A DNA stretch of 64,000 bases from SURF-21 sp964510515 (GTDB lineage Bacteria > Actinomycetota > Geothermincolia > Geothermincolales > RBG-13-55-18). Location of the stretch: the NCBI GenBank assembly GCA_964510515.1, contig CAZEAU010000002.1, positions 1 through 64,000 of the forward strand. Direction: 5' to 3'. The position numbers were made by a program, and so were the translations under genes. The notes under the pieces are model-generated. The model made no database searches, had not been told where the DNA came from, and saw only the letters and a list, made by a program, of their open reading frames with translations. Of the stretch, positions 33,162-40,838 are shown in pieces (position 1 is the first letter of the stretch; the number at the start of each line of letters is the position of its first letter).

Positions 33162-35405
33162 ATGGAGAAAGGGCAATCGCAAAGCCTCGGCGAGGAGAGG
33201 GCGGGGGGGATAAGCGAGGAGGAGGAGCAGCGCCTGAAGTCCGTCATGGACATCTTCTCCCGCCTCTATATCGCCTGCAAGTCCCGTACCCTGTACTCCG
33301 CCGACCACCCGGCGGCGGCCGACGCCGTGGTCCTCCTGCACGCCGTGATGGAGGAATCGCTGCGCAACAACCCCAGGGTGACGGTCAAGGTGGGCCGGGA
33401 CAGCCTGATCTACGACAGGTGGGTGGTGGGGCAGAGGATGGAGAGCCTGCGCACGCTCGCCTCCCGCATCCGCTCTCTCAACATCCAGGAGATCGCCATC
33501 TCCGCGGGAGCGTCCCTGCAGGAGGTGGGGGCCCTGGTGGAGATGCTGGTGTTGAGCCCGGAGGAGCTGGAAAGAGAGGGCGGCGCCGAAAACGCCCTCC
33601 TGGCCATGGGGATACACAACGTGGCGGTGGTGGAGAGCGAGGCCGGCAGGGCGGGAGAGGAAGGGGGAACGGAGGCCGGAGAGGGGGAAGGAGCGGGGCC
33701 GGGAGCGAGAGAGGGAGCCGGAGCAGGCGCAGGCGTGGCAACCGACATCGAGGCCGAGCTCATGCGGGCGCGGGAGGGCGCCGACCTCGCGGAGGACCTG
33801 GACCCCGAACAGTCCGAGGCCCTGCTCAAGCTGCTGCTCGAGCCGGAAGCACTCGCGAACACGCTCATGGCGCTCAGCGGCGAGGAGGAAGAGGCACTGG
33901 GCGGGGAGGAGTTGGCCAGCGCGGCCTTCACCTTCCTCGCCGGCGCGCTCCGCGTCGTCAGGCAAGCGCATCCCGAACACGAGCAGGAATGCCTGCGCTG
34001 CATGGCGGAATCGGTGCTCTTCCTGGACATGGAGCTACGCGACACCCTCCTCCTCGACCACTTATTCCCCTGCCTGCATGAACAGCCCTGGTGCCGCCAG
34101 ATAATGGGCAGCTTCAACGCGCAGGAGATGGCCGACCTCCTCTCCGTCCTTTTGCCCCGGCGCCCCGAGCTGACCCCCGGAACGGGGGACATGCTGAGGA
34201 CGATCGGTTTCAGGGAGGGCGAGGTGCGCCGCGCCCTGAGGCTGCTGCGCGCAAAGCTGGTGGACCTGGGCCAGGTCCCCCCCTCCCTGGTAGCCAGGCT
34301 GACGGACAACGGTGACGAGGATCCCGGCAAGCGAAGCGGGCGTGAGCGCCTCCCCAGCCTGGAGGAGGTGGCCGGCGTCCTGGGCGAATACCGGCCGGAG
34401 GAGCTGAACGATATCCGGAGCATCTCCCGTTTCGACCCGGCGATGGACGCGCTCACCGACACCACGCCGATGCTCATCGACCTGCTGCGGCGCGGGAGCA
34501 GCCTGGACAACTCGATGAAGGCGGTGGAGCTGCTGCAGAACAACCTGTGGGGGCTGGCCATGTCCGCAAAGCTGGATGCGGCCGCGCTGGCCCTGGAGGG
34601 GGTTGCGGAGATAGCGCGCGGCGGAGACACGGCGACGGAGCCCTTCCGCTCCGACCTGCGGCGCCTGCTGGAGGAGATGGCCGGCGCCAAGGTGATGGGC
34701 CGCGTGGTCCAGCTTGCCTGCATGCGCCGCGACCAGCCGGGCACGGTGCACGGGCTGAGCCGCTACGTGGAGTCCCTGGGCGAGCGGGGTATCGCCACGG
34801 TGGTGCAAGTGCTGGGAAGCGTGGAGGACATGTACATACGCAAGTGCCTGCTCGACACCCTCACCGAGCTGTGCCGCGACCGCGTGCAGCTCCTCGGCGC
34901 CTACGTGGACGACGGGCGCTGGTACCTGGTGCGCAACATCGTATCCATCATGGGCCGCATCCACTCCCCCGAGGCCATCCCCTACCTGCGCCGCACCCTC
35001 TACCACCCCAACCCCAAGGTGAGGGCGGAGACCATCCGGGCCCTCGGCCTGACCGGGGGCCATAAGGCCTCCGAGCTGCTCATGCAAGGCCTGCAGGACG
35101 GCGATGAGAATACACGCGTGCTGTGCATCCGCTGGCTGGGACGCCTGGGGGAGACGCGCGCGGCACCGCAGCTGGTGAAGATGCTGCAGGGGAAGGAGCC
35201 CGGGGCCGAGAGCCTGGGGGTGAAGAAGGAGATAATCATGAGCCTGGGAAAGATAAACACGCCCGAGTGCTACGACGTGCTGCGCAAGTACCGGACCAAA
35301 CAGAGGCGCCTGGGGCGTGCCGAGTGGCGGGAGGTCAACGAGGCGGCGGAGGAAGCGCTGCGGCATTTGACGGGCAGGTTCCCGCACCTGAGGAGGAAGA
35401 GATGA
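33162..35405 (+). CDS. HEAT-repeat protein with an N-terminal domain shared with the next gene
   Basis: Protein of 747 residues without signal peptide or membrane segment. Residues 20-135 (FSRLYIACKSRTLYSADHP, VKVGRDSLIYDRWVVGQRME, IQEIAISAGASLQEVGALVE) resemble residues 95-200 of the HD-GYP protein encoded next. An acidic, low-complexity stretch rich in E, G and A follows at about 160-200, then a long helical region. The last 180 residues hold HEAT repeats (SPEAIPYLRRTLYHPNPKVR, GDENTRVLCIRWLGRLGE). The stop overlaps the next start as ATGA, so the two are translationally coupled. It is probably a protein-protein scaffold tied to c-di-GMP or HD-GYP signalling; precise role unknown. Confidence 0.82.
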   Translation: MEKGQSQSLGEERAGGISEEEEQRLKSVMDIFSRLYIACKSRTLYSADHPAAADAVVLLHAVMEESLRNNPRVTVKVGRDSLIYDRWVVGQRMESLRTLASRIRSLNIQEIAISAGASLQEVGALVEMLVLSPEELEREGGAENALLAMGIHNVAVVESEAGRAGEEGGTEAGEGEGAGPGAREGAGAGAGVATDIEAELMRAREGADLAEDLDPEQSEALLKLLLEPEALANTLMALSGEEEEALGGEELASAAFTFLAGALRVVRQAHPEHEQECLRCMAESVLFLDMELRDTLLLDHLFPCLHEQPWCRQIMGSFNAQEMADLLSVLLPRRPELTPGTGDMLRTIGFREGEVRRALRLLRAKLVDLGQVPPSLVARLTDNGDEDPGKRSGRERLPSLEEVAGVLGEYRPEELNDIRSISRFDPAMDALTDTTPMLIDLLRRGSSLDNSMKAVELLQNNLWGLAMSAKLDAAALALEGVAEIARGGDTATEPFRSDLRRLLEEMAGAKVMGRVVQLACMRRDQPGTVHGLSRYVESLGERGIATVVQVLGSVEDMYIRKCLLDTLTELCRDRVQLLGAYVDDGRWYLVRNIVSIMGRIHSPEAIPYLRRTLYHPNPKVRAETIRALGLTGGHKASELLMQGLQDGDENTRVLCIRWLGRLGETRAAPQLVKMLQGKEPGAESLGVKKEIIMSLGKINTPECYDVLRKYRTKQRRLGRAEWREVNEAAEEALRHLTGRFPHLRRKR

Positions 35406-37018
35406 AGGACGGAAAGGCGCGGGAGGAGCGGGACGGGGCGGCCCCTGCGCGGGAGGCGCGGGACGGGGCGGCCCCTGCGCGGGAGGAGCGGGACGGGGCG
35501 GGGCGCAAGCAGGAGGCCCTGGACTACTTCCACTCCCGGGGGCAGCTGGAGAAAGCGCGGGAGGTGCGGGACGGGGCGGCCCCTGCGCGGGAGGAGCGGG
35601 ACGGGGCGGGGCGCAAGCAGGAGGCCCTGGACTACTTCCACTCCCGGGGGCAGCTGGAGAAAGCGCGGGAGGTGCTCAAGGCCTTCTCGGCCGCCAAGAA
35701 ATCCGCATCCCTCTACCCTCCCAACCACGAGATCTGCATCAACTCCTTCAGCGATTTCATGCGCGTCTTTAGAGAATACCTGGCCTGGCATGACGAGTTC
35801 TCGCTGCGCATCGTGGGCGAGGAGATCTTCTACGAGGAGAAGCTCATGCCCCGGGAAAGCGTGCTCTACTACCAGCTCATCAGCGAGCTGGTGGACAAGG
35901 GCGTGGGCGGGATCACCATCGAGGGCACCCTGGCCCCGGGCGATTTCGTGGACTTCCTCTACCTCCTCAACCTGAGCAGCGACGAGCTGGCGAGGCGCGG
36001 AGGCCTGGCGCACCTCCTGGGGGAGGAGGGGATAGGCGGCATCACCCTCGACGACCCCGGCACCTGGGAGGAGAAGAAGCATGAAGGCAGGGAGAGGTAT
36101 TCGGCGCGGGAGGAATACTTCGACGCCGTGGACGTCATCCGGGAGTTCGCGGACCAGGTGCTGAGCGACCGCCGCCTCTCGGTGAGGAAGGCCAACCGCG
36201 TGGTGGGGATGCTGCTCAACCGCGTGGGGGAGAACCGTTCCGCGGTGCTGGGGCTGGCCACGATCAAGAGCTATGACGAGTACACCTCCTTCCACTCCGT
36301 GAACGTGCTCGTCCTCTCGCTGGCGCTGGGGTCCATGCTGCCGCTGGACCGCAATTCGCTGATGATCCTGGGCACGGGCGCCCTGCTGCACGACCTGGGA
36401 AAGATAACCATCCCGCAGGGCTTGCTCAACAAGTCCGGCCCCCTGACCACGGCGGAGTGGGAGACGATGCGCTCACACCCGGTGCGGGGGGCCGACATCC
36501 TCATGGGACAGCCGGGGGTGCACCCGCTCTCGGTGATGGTGGCCTACGAGCACCACATGCGCTACGACCTGGGCGGCTATCCCGAGGCCAGGGACAAGGA
36601 GAGCCTCGGCCTGTTCTCGCGCATCGTGGAGGTGTGCGACGCCTACGACGCCATGACCTCCACCCGCCCCTACCAGCAGGCGCGCACCCCCGACCAGGCC
36701 ATGCGCGTGCTGGTCAAGGGCATGGGCACGGCCTTCGACTCCCTGCTGGTGAAGGTGTTCATCGACATGATGGGCCTCTTCCCCGTGGGCAGCACGGTGC
36801 GCCTGGCCACGGGCGAGGTGGGCGTGGTCTATGAGCCGGGGGAGAGCGATGCCTTGTGGCCGCGGGTGAAGATCGTGCGCGATGCGGAGGGCGGAGAGGT
36901 GGAGCCGCGCATCGTGGACCTGGTCTATCTCAAGGACAAGATCGGGGAGACGGGGCAGGCCATCCTGGAGACTCTCCGCCCCGATGCCCTGGGCATAGAC
37001 ACCCAGGCCTATCTCTAA
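35402..37018 (+). CDS. HD-GYP domain protein with tandem-duplicated N-terminus
   Basis: Protein of 538 residues starting at ATG 35402, which overlaps the preceding stop. Residues 1-85 are low-complexity, and a 108-bp unit (EALDYFHSRGQLEKAREV...) is repeated in frame once. A domain shared with the HEAT protein follows (ASLYPPNHE, VGEEIFYEEKLMPRES, GGITIEGTLAPGDFVDFLYL). The C-terminal HD-GYP domain has HSVNVLVLSLALG, LLHDLGKITIPQ (HD pair about 330), HHMRYDLGGYPEA (GYP motif with L before GGYP) and DAYDAMTSTRPY. It is probably a c-di-GMP phosphodiesterase or an HD-GYP adaptor, since key HD residues are present. The stop region ATCTCTAAG is itself duplicated (37011-37028). Confidence 0.88.
   Translation: MKDGKAREERDGAAPAREARDGAAPAREERDGAGRKQEALDYFHSRGQLEKAREVRDGAAPAREERDGAGRKQEALDYFHSRGQLEKAREVLKAFSAAKKSASLYPPNHEICINSFSDFMRVFREYLAWHDEFSLRIVGEEIFYEEKLMPRESVLYYQLISELVDKGVGGITIEGTLAPGDFVDFLYLLNLSSDELARRGGLAHLLGEEGIGGITLDDPGTWEEKKHEGRERYSAREEYFDAVDVIREFADQVLSDRRLSVRKANRVVGMLLNRVGENRSAVLGLATIKSYDEYTSFHSVNVLVLSLALGSMLPLDRNSLMILGTGALLHDLGKITIPQGLLNKSGPLTTAEWETMRSHPVRGADILMGQPGVHPLSVMVAYEHHMRYDLGGYPEARDKESLGLFSRIVEVCDAYDAMTSTRPYQQARTPDQAMRVLVKGMGTAFDSLLVKVFIDMMGLFPVGSTVRLATGEVGVVYEPGESDALWPRVKIVRDAEGGEVEPRIVDLVYLKDKIGETGQAILETLRPDALGIDTQAYL
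35459..35672 (+). repeat. 108-bp in-frame tandem repeat inside the HD-GYP gene
   Basis: The unit holding GGGCGCAAGCAGGAGGCC, CTGGACTACTTCCACTCC and CGGGGGCAGCTGGAGAAAGC occurs twice with period 108 (first GCGCAAGCAG at 35503, second at 35611). It is a multiple of three, so the protein gains 36 residues. A shorter GACGGGGCGGCCCCTGCGCG repeat precedes it. Confidence 0.9.
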
Positions 37019-37023
37019 GATCT

Positions 37024-38235
37024 CTAAGGGCCGACCCCTTTTATGCGGGAGAAGAGCAGGGTGGAGGCGGCCACGCAGGCGAGGGCCAGGGCCCAGGCCC
37101 CGGCATAGCTGCCGGTGCGGTCGAAGATGAGGCCGGCGAGGAAGGGGCCGGCCGCGCCGCCGAGCGCCCCGCCGGCGGTCACCGCCCCGAATATGGCCCC
37201 CATGTTGGCCGTGCCGAAGACCTCCGCGCACACCGCGGGGATCACCGGCCCGTAGGCGGCATAACCGAAGCCGAAAACCGCGGCGAAGGCCATCAGCGAC
37301 CACGGCCCGCGCACCAGGAAGAGCATGGCGATGCCCGCCAGCAGCACGCCGCACGCGGGATAGAGGGCGCTCTTCTTCTCGCGCGTGAGGTCCGAGAGGC
37401 GGCCGAAAAAGACCCTGCCGCAGATGGAGGTGGCGCCGTAGAGCACGACGGACCACTCCGCCCAGTCCCTGCTGATGCCGCGGTCGGTGGCGTAGGGGAC
37501 CTGATGGATGGCCACGCCGTAGAGGGCGATGACGATGAGCACGAAGCCGCTGAAGAGCAGCCAGAAGGAGGGGTTGCGCAGGGCCTCGCGGAAGGTGAGC
37601 CCGCTGGGGGGCTCGCGCTGCGCCCGCATGCCCCCTCCCCCTTTCTCTCCGCCCGCCCCCGCGCCCTGCGACCCCCGCAGCAGGAAGATGGCGGGCAGGA
37701 CCAGGGCCAGGGAGACGTATCCTAAAAACTGGAGGGATGCCCTCCAGTCCCAGTGCGACTGCACCAGCCCGGCGAGCCGCGGCAGGACCATGGTGCCCAG
37801 CCCTATGCCCATGGTGGCCACGCCCAGGGCCAGGCCGAGGCGGCGGCGGAACCACTGCGCCACCGAGGTGTTGGTGGGCACCAGCCCGATGCCGTTCCCC
37901 CCCACGCCGAAGAAGACGCCGAAGAAGAAGACCAGCGCGAAGAGGCTGCCCGCGCGCGAGCACAGCCACAGCCCCAGGGCGGAGACGAGGGCTCCCCCCG
38001 CCACCACCCAGCGCGGGCCGCAGCGGTCGACCAGCCTGCCGGTGAGCGGGGCCAGCAGGGCGTAGATGAGCACGCTCGCGGTGAAAGGGAGAGAGGCCGC
38101 GGCGCGGCCGATGCCCAGGTCCTCCGCGAAGCCCTTGATGAGCACGGTCTGGGAGGAGCGCACGCCGTAGTTGACGAACATGGCCGCAAAGGCCACGCCC
38201 ACCACCACCCAGCCGTAGTAAAGCCCCTTGCTCAT
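37024..38235 (-). CDS. MFS transporter (OxlT/monocarboxylate-like)
   Basis: Protein of 403 residues taking the ATG at 38235 (MSKGLYYGWVVVGVAFAAMF). The frame is open 75 codons further upstream, but that part is GC-rich and looks non-coding. Twelve hydrophobic segments are present, with the A-motif-like GRLVDRCGPRWVVAGGALVS between TM2 and TM3. A second such loop, GRLSDLTREKKSALYP, lies after TM8. A YGWVVVGVAF start and GxGxGxG-type motifs are typical of the oxalate:formate/monocarboxylate branch of the MFS. It lies downstream of the acyl-CoA synthetase (NDP-forming) gene in the same direction, which suggests uptake or export of a carboxylic acid; substrate unproven. Confidence 0.87.
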   Translation of the reverse strand: MSKGLYYGWVVVGVAFAAMFVNYGVRSSQTVLIKGFAEDLGIGRAAASLPFTASVLIYALLAPLTGRLVDRCGPRWVVAGGALVSALGLWLCSRAGSLFALVFFFGVFFGVGGNGIGLVPTNTSVAQWFRRRLGLALGVATMGIGLGTMVLPRLAGLVQSHWDWRASLQFLGYVSLALVLPAIFLLRGSQGAGAGGEKGGGGMRAQREPPSGLTFREALRNPSFWLLFSGFVLIVIALYGVAIHQVPYATDRGISRDWAEWSVVLYGATSICGRVFFGRLSDLTREKKSALYPACGVLLAGIAMLFLVRGPWSLMAFAAVFGFGYAAYGPVIPAVCAEVFGTANMGAIFGAVTAGGALGGAAGPFLAGLIFDRTGSYAGAWALALACVAASTLLFSRIKGVGP

Positions 38236-38295
38236 CTTGTCCAGGTCGACCACCCTCACTCGACGCCCGCACGGGCGCGGAAACGAAGCTCCGCC

Positions 38296-38321
38296 GTGGG
38301 AGGCGGGCGCCCGCCTCCCAC
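38296..38321. other. 26-bp perfect palindrome between two minus-strand genes
   Basis: GTGGGAGGCGGGC followed directly by its exact reverse complement. Further GGAGGCGTGGG and CCGCCTCCCGCC repeats flank it. There is no T-run on either side, so it may be an operator or a processing hairpin more than a terminator. Confidence 0.55.
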
Positions 38322-38368
38322 CCTCCCACGCCTCTCGCGCAGGCGGGGAAACCGCCTCCCGCCGCCGC

Positions 38369-39757
38369 TCATCCCTGACGCCTCCCGCGCAGGGAATGAT
38401 CGCGCAGCACGGCCGCCGCGTCCACCGCCTCCTCCGCGTCGTCCCAGATGGGGAAGTCAACGCCGCGGCGCGCCTCCAAGCGCACCTCGTGCGTGGAGAG
38501 CAGGCTGAAGACGAGCGGCTTGCGGTGGCGCTTTATCATCGCCCCGAGCTCGGGCAGGATGTTTTTGTTCAAGCCCTTGATGTTTCCCACCATCCTCTTC
38601 CCCGCGCCGATGCGGGTGATGAGGAGCATGATCACCCCGTCGATGAAATCCTGTTCCAGGAGGCGGTCGATGATATAGACGCGGGCGTCGGCGTCGTGCA
38701 CGTCGCCCAGGTCCACGGGGTTGGAGATGTCGATGACCCCCGCCCGCAGATGCGCCCTGATGTCCTCCACCAGGGAGGCGGGCAGCGGCGGGAACTCGAA
38801 GCCGTGCCGCGCGCACTGGTCGGCGGCCAGCACCAGTATCCCCCCCGTGGGCGAGACCAGGGCGACACGGTTGCCGCGCAGGGGGGGCAGCGAGAAGGCC
38901 TTGGCGTACCCGACCAGCTGCGCCAGGCGCTCCACGCGCACGATGCCCGCCTGGCGCAAGGCGCCGCCCAGGACGGCATCGTCGTTGGCGAGGGCCGCGG
39001 TGTGGGAGCGGGCGCTGTCGCGGGCGAGGGGCTCCACGTTGGCCTTGCAGGCCAGGATGGGCTTGTCGATGCCGCGGGCCGCGGCCAGGAGCTCGCGGCC
39101 GCGCGCCACGTCCTCCAGGTACATGCAGATGACCTCGGTGCGGGGGTCGCGCCCCATGTAGCGCAGGTAATCGACCTCGTCCAGGTCGGTCTTATTGCCC
39201 ATGCTGATGAACTTGGCGAAGCCGGCGTTGTCGTCCTTGAGGCGGGCGAGAAAGTCGAGCCCGATGCCGCCACTCTGGGCGATGATGCTCACCCCGCCGC
39301 GCGGGATGTCCGGGGGCACGAGCAGAAACGGCAGGCACAGGCCGCTGTGGGCGTTGATGGCCGTGAGGCAATTGGGGCCCACGAAACGGATGCCGTGGCG
39401 CCGCGCCGCCGCCACCAGGGCGTCGCGCAGGCGGACCCCCTCTCCCCCGCCGAACTCCTCGAAACCCCCGGCGGGGATGGCCAGGCGGGCGATTCCCTTG
39501 CGCCCGCACTCCTCCACCATCCCCGGGATCGCCGGCGCGGGAATGATGAGCGCCGCCAGGTCCGGCGCCTCCGGGAGGTCGGCCACCGAGGCGTAGAGCT
39601 TGTGGCCGAGCGCCTCCCCTCCCCTGGGGTTGACGCAGTACACCCGGCCGCGATAATCCCAGTCGATGAGGTTCTGGAGGATGTTGAGGCCGAGGTTCCC
39701 GGGGCGTTCGGATACCCCGACTACGACTACGCTTTCGGCTTCGAATATGCGTTCCAT
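38369..39757 (-). CDS. NDP-forming acyl-CoA synthetase, alpha-subunit type
   Basis: Protein of 462 residues with the alpha-subunit domains of ADP-forming acetyl/acyl-CoA synthetases. A CoA-binding Rossmann domain comes first (VVVGVSERPGNLGLNILQNL, residues 9-28). The ligase-CoA domains follow, with IAQSGGIGLDFL, ISMGNKTDLDEVDYL, and the phosphorylated His in ARSHTAALA (about 250). The grasp domain of the beta subunit is not fused and not adjacent. Such enzymes make ATP from acyl-CoA in fermenting organisms, but stand-alone alpha-like proteins often lack a known partner. It precedes the MFS transporter by 130 bp. Confidence 0.87.
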   Translation of the reverse strand: MERIFEAESVVVVGVSERPGNLGLNILQNLIDWDYRGRVYCVNPRGGEALGHKLYASVADLPEAPDLAALIIPAPAIPGMVEECGRKGIARLAIPAGGFEEFGGGEGVRLRDALVAAARRHGIRFVGPNCLTAINAHSGLCLPFLLVPPDIPRGGVSIIAQSGGIGLDFLARLKDDNAGFAKFISMGNKTDLDEVDYLRYMGRDPRTEVICMYLEDVARGRELLAAARGIDKPILACKANVEPLARDSARSHTAALANDDAVLGGALRQAGIVRVERLAQLVGYAKAFSLPPLRGNRVALVSPTGGILVLAADQCARHGFEFPPLPASLVEDIRAHLRAGVIDISNPVDLGDVHDADARVYIIDRLLEQDFIDGVIMLLITRIGAGKRMVGNIKGLNKNILPELGAMIKRHRKPLVFSLLSTHEVRLEARRGVDFPIWDDAEEAVDAAAVLRDHSLRGRRQG

Positions 39758-40053
39758 GGCGGCCTAATTATAGCACCACGGCGGGGGCGTCCCGCTGCGG
39801 GGAGAGCGCTGCGCCCCGGGGACGCGGCCCCCGCACCCGCGAGCCGGGGGCGGCGCCTATCCGCGAGCGGGAAAGCGGCCGCCGGGAGCCCAAGCGCACG
39901 GGGGGCGCGGGGCGGGACCGCAGCCCCGGAGGCCGGCGCGCGGGGGAGAAGAGAGGAGGGCCCGCCGGGGGGCACATGCGGAGGCGGGTGAAAGGGAAGC
40001 CTTTCCTGCCGAGAACGCTTCTTACCTTCCCTCCCTGCATATATAATGTGGGT
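39758..40053. other. GC-rich spacer, nothing recognised
   Basis: Very GC-rich sequence with many GGCGGG and CCCCGCC runs and no credible ORF. The only clear signal is TATAAT at 40042-40047, the likely -10 box of tRNA-Lys. Confidence 0.5.
40042..40047 (+). promoter_or_regulatory. -10 box of tRNA-Lys
   Basis: TATAAT 6 bases before the mature tRNA 5' end; TTCTTA at 40019-40024 is a weak -35 with 17-bp spacing. Confidence 0.55.
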
Positions 40054-40129
40054 GGGCCGTTAGCTCAGTCGGTAGAGCACCGGACTTTTAATCCGGGTGT
40101 CCTGGGTTCGATTCCCAGACGGCTCACCA
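40054..40129 (+). tRNA. tRNA-Lys (TTT)
   Basis: 76 nt with CCA encoded. The acceptor GGGCCGT/ACGGCTC has one G-T pair. The anticodon loop CTTTTAA between CCGGA and TCCGG gives TTT. The T-arm is CTGGGTTCGATTCCCAG. Confidence 0.97.
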
Positions 40130-40136
40130 GAGAAAC

Positions 40137-40176
40137 GCAGGCCGGGGGGCTTATCCCTTGGCCTGCTCTTTCGTTT
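40137..40176 (+). terminator. Rho-independent terminator of tRNA-Lys
   Basis: GCAGGCC (40137-40143) pairs with GGCCTGC (40160-40166) and is followed by TCTTTCGTTT, 7 bases past the tRNA. Confidence 0.75.
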
Positions 40177-40439
40177 GCCGGGGCAGCGCTTGCGCTCCCC
40201 TTTATCGCCGCCGCCCCCGGGGGGGGCGCGCCGCAGGCGCTCCGGCGGGGAAGCCGCCCGCCTGATATTATAATTCCGTTGACAAGGAGGGTGCGGGTGG
40301 CAATGCCGGCGCGATCCCGCTCGTGGACGGCCCTGGCCCTCATGACGCCGCGCGCACATGGAGGGAAGGCAAGGGGCCGGCACGGGGGCGTGAGTTTTTG
40401 CCCGCGGCGCCGCGCGCATGGAAGGAAAGGATACCCGTG
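40177..40439. other. Leader of the SCP2-like/MmgE-PrpD pair
   Basis: TATAAT at 40269-40274 and TTGACA at 40279-40284 are present, but in the wrong order for one promoter; AAGGAGGGTG follows at 40284. A downstream GTG or ATG at 40285-40305 opens no convincing gene. The ATGGAGGGAAGG and ATGGAAGGAAAGG phrases at 40360 and 40420 are short direct repeats. Confidence 0.35.
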
Positions 40440-40838
40440 ATGAGCGAGGAAGCGCTATCCCTGTCGGAGATGATCATGGGCGTGTCCGAGAAGTGGAACG
40501 CCCTCACCCCCCTGATGATACAGATGGGCATCATCGACGAACTGCTCTGCCGCAAGCTGGTGCTCAGCGAGAGGGGCGGCCCCTCCTACACCGTCTCCGT
40601 CTCCGAAGAGGGCTTCGCGGTGGAGGAGGGCGGCGACCCCTATGCGCACGCCCGCATGTGCACCACCCGGGAGCAGTGGGAGAAGATCTTCTCCGGGGCC
40701 AAGACCTACGCCACCATCTTCCGCTTCGAGCTCGCCCCGCTGAGGGACGTCGTCCCCCTGCAGGAGATGGCCCTGGTGGAGAGATTCTCCACCGTGCTGC
40801 ACGCCCTGGTCAACCTGCCGCAGGGAGAGGCGGGGTGA
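40440..40838 (+). CDS. SCP2-like small protein
   Basis: Protein of 132 residues from ATG 40440 with GAAAGGA upstream. It has the pattern of SCP2/sterol-carrier-like domains: strands around PSYTVSVSEEGFAVEEG, then MCTTREQWEKIFSGAKTYAT, as in the ctt..tw..il.G segments of that fold. Such domains bind acyl chains or hydrophobic ligands. Its TGA overlaps the ATG of the next gene by one base, so the two are coupled. Assignment is from pattern, not a named family, and a hypothetical label would also be fair. Confidence 0.65.
   Translation: MSEEALSLSEMIMGVSEKWNALTPLMIQMGIIDELLCRKLVLSERGGPSYTVSVSEEGFAVEEGGDPYAHARMCTTREQWEKIFSGAKTYATIFRFELAPLRDVVPLQEMALVERFSTVLHALVNLPQGEAG

Noticed and set aside
40177..40439. 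Extra gene from GTG near 40291 ahead of the SCP2-like gene
   Set aside because: Frames are short, Arg-rich and without domain or good start; the ribosome-site-like AAGGAGG there leads to no convincing ORF.
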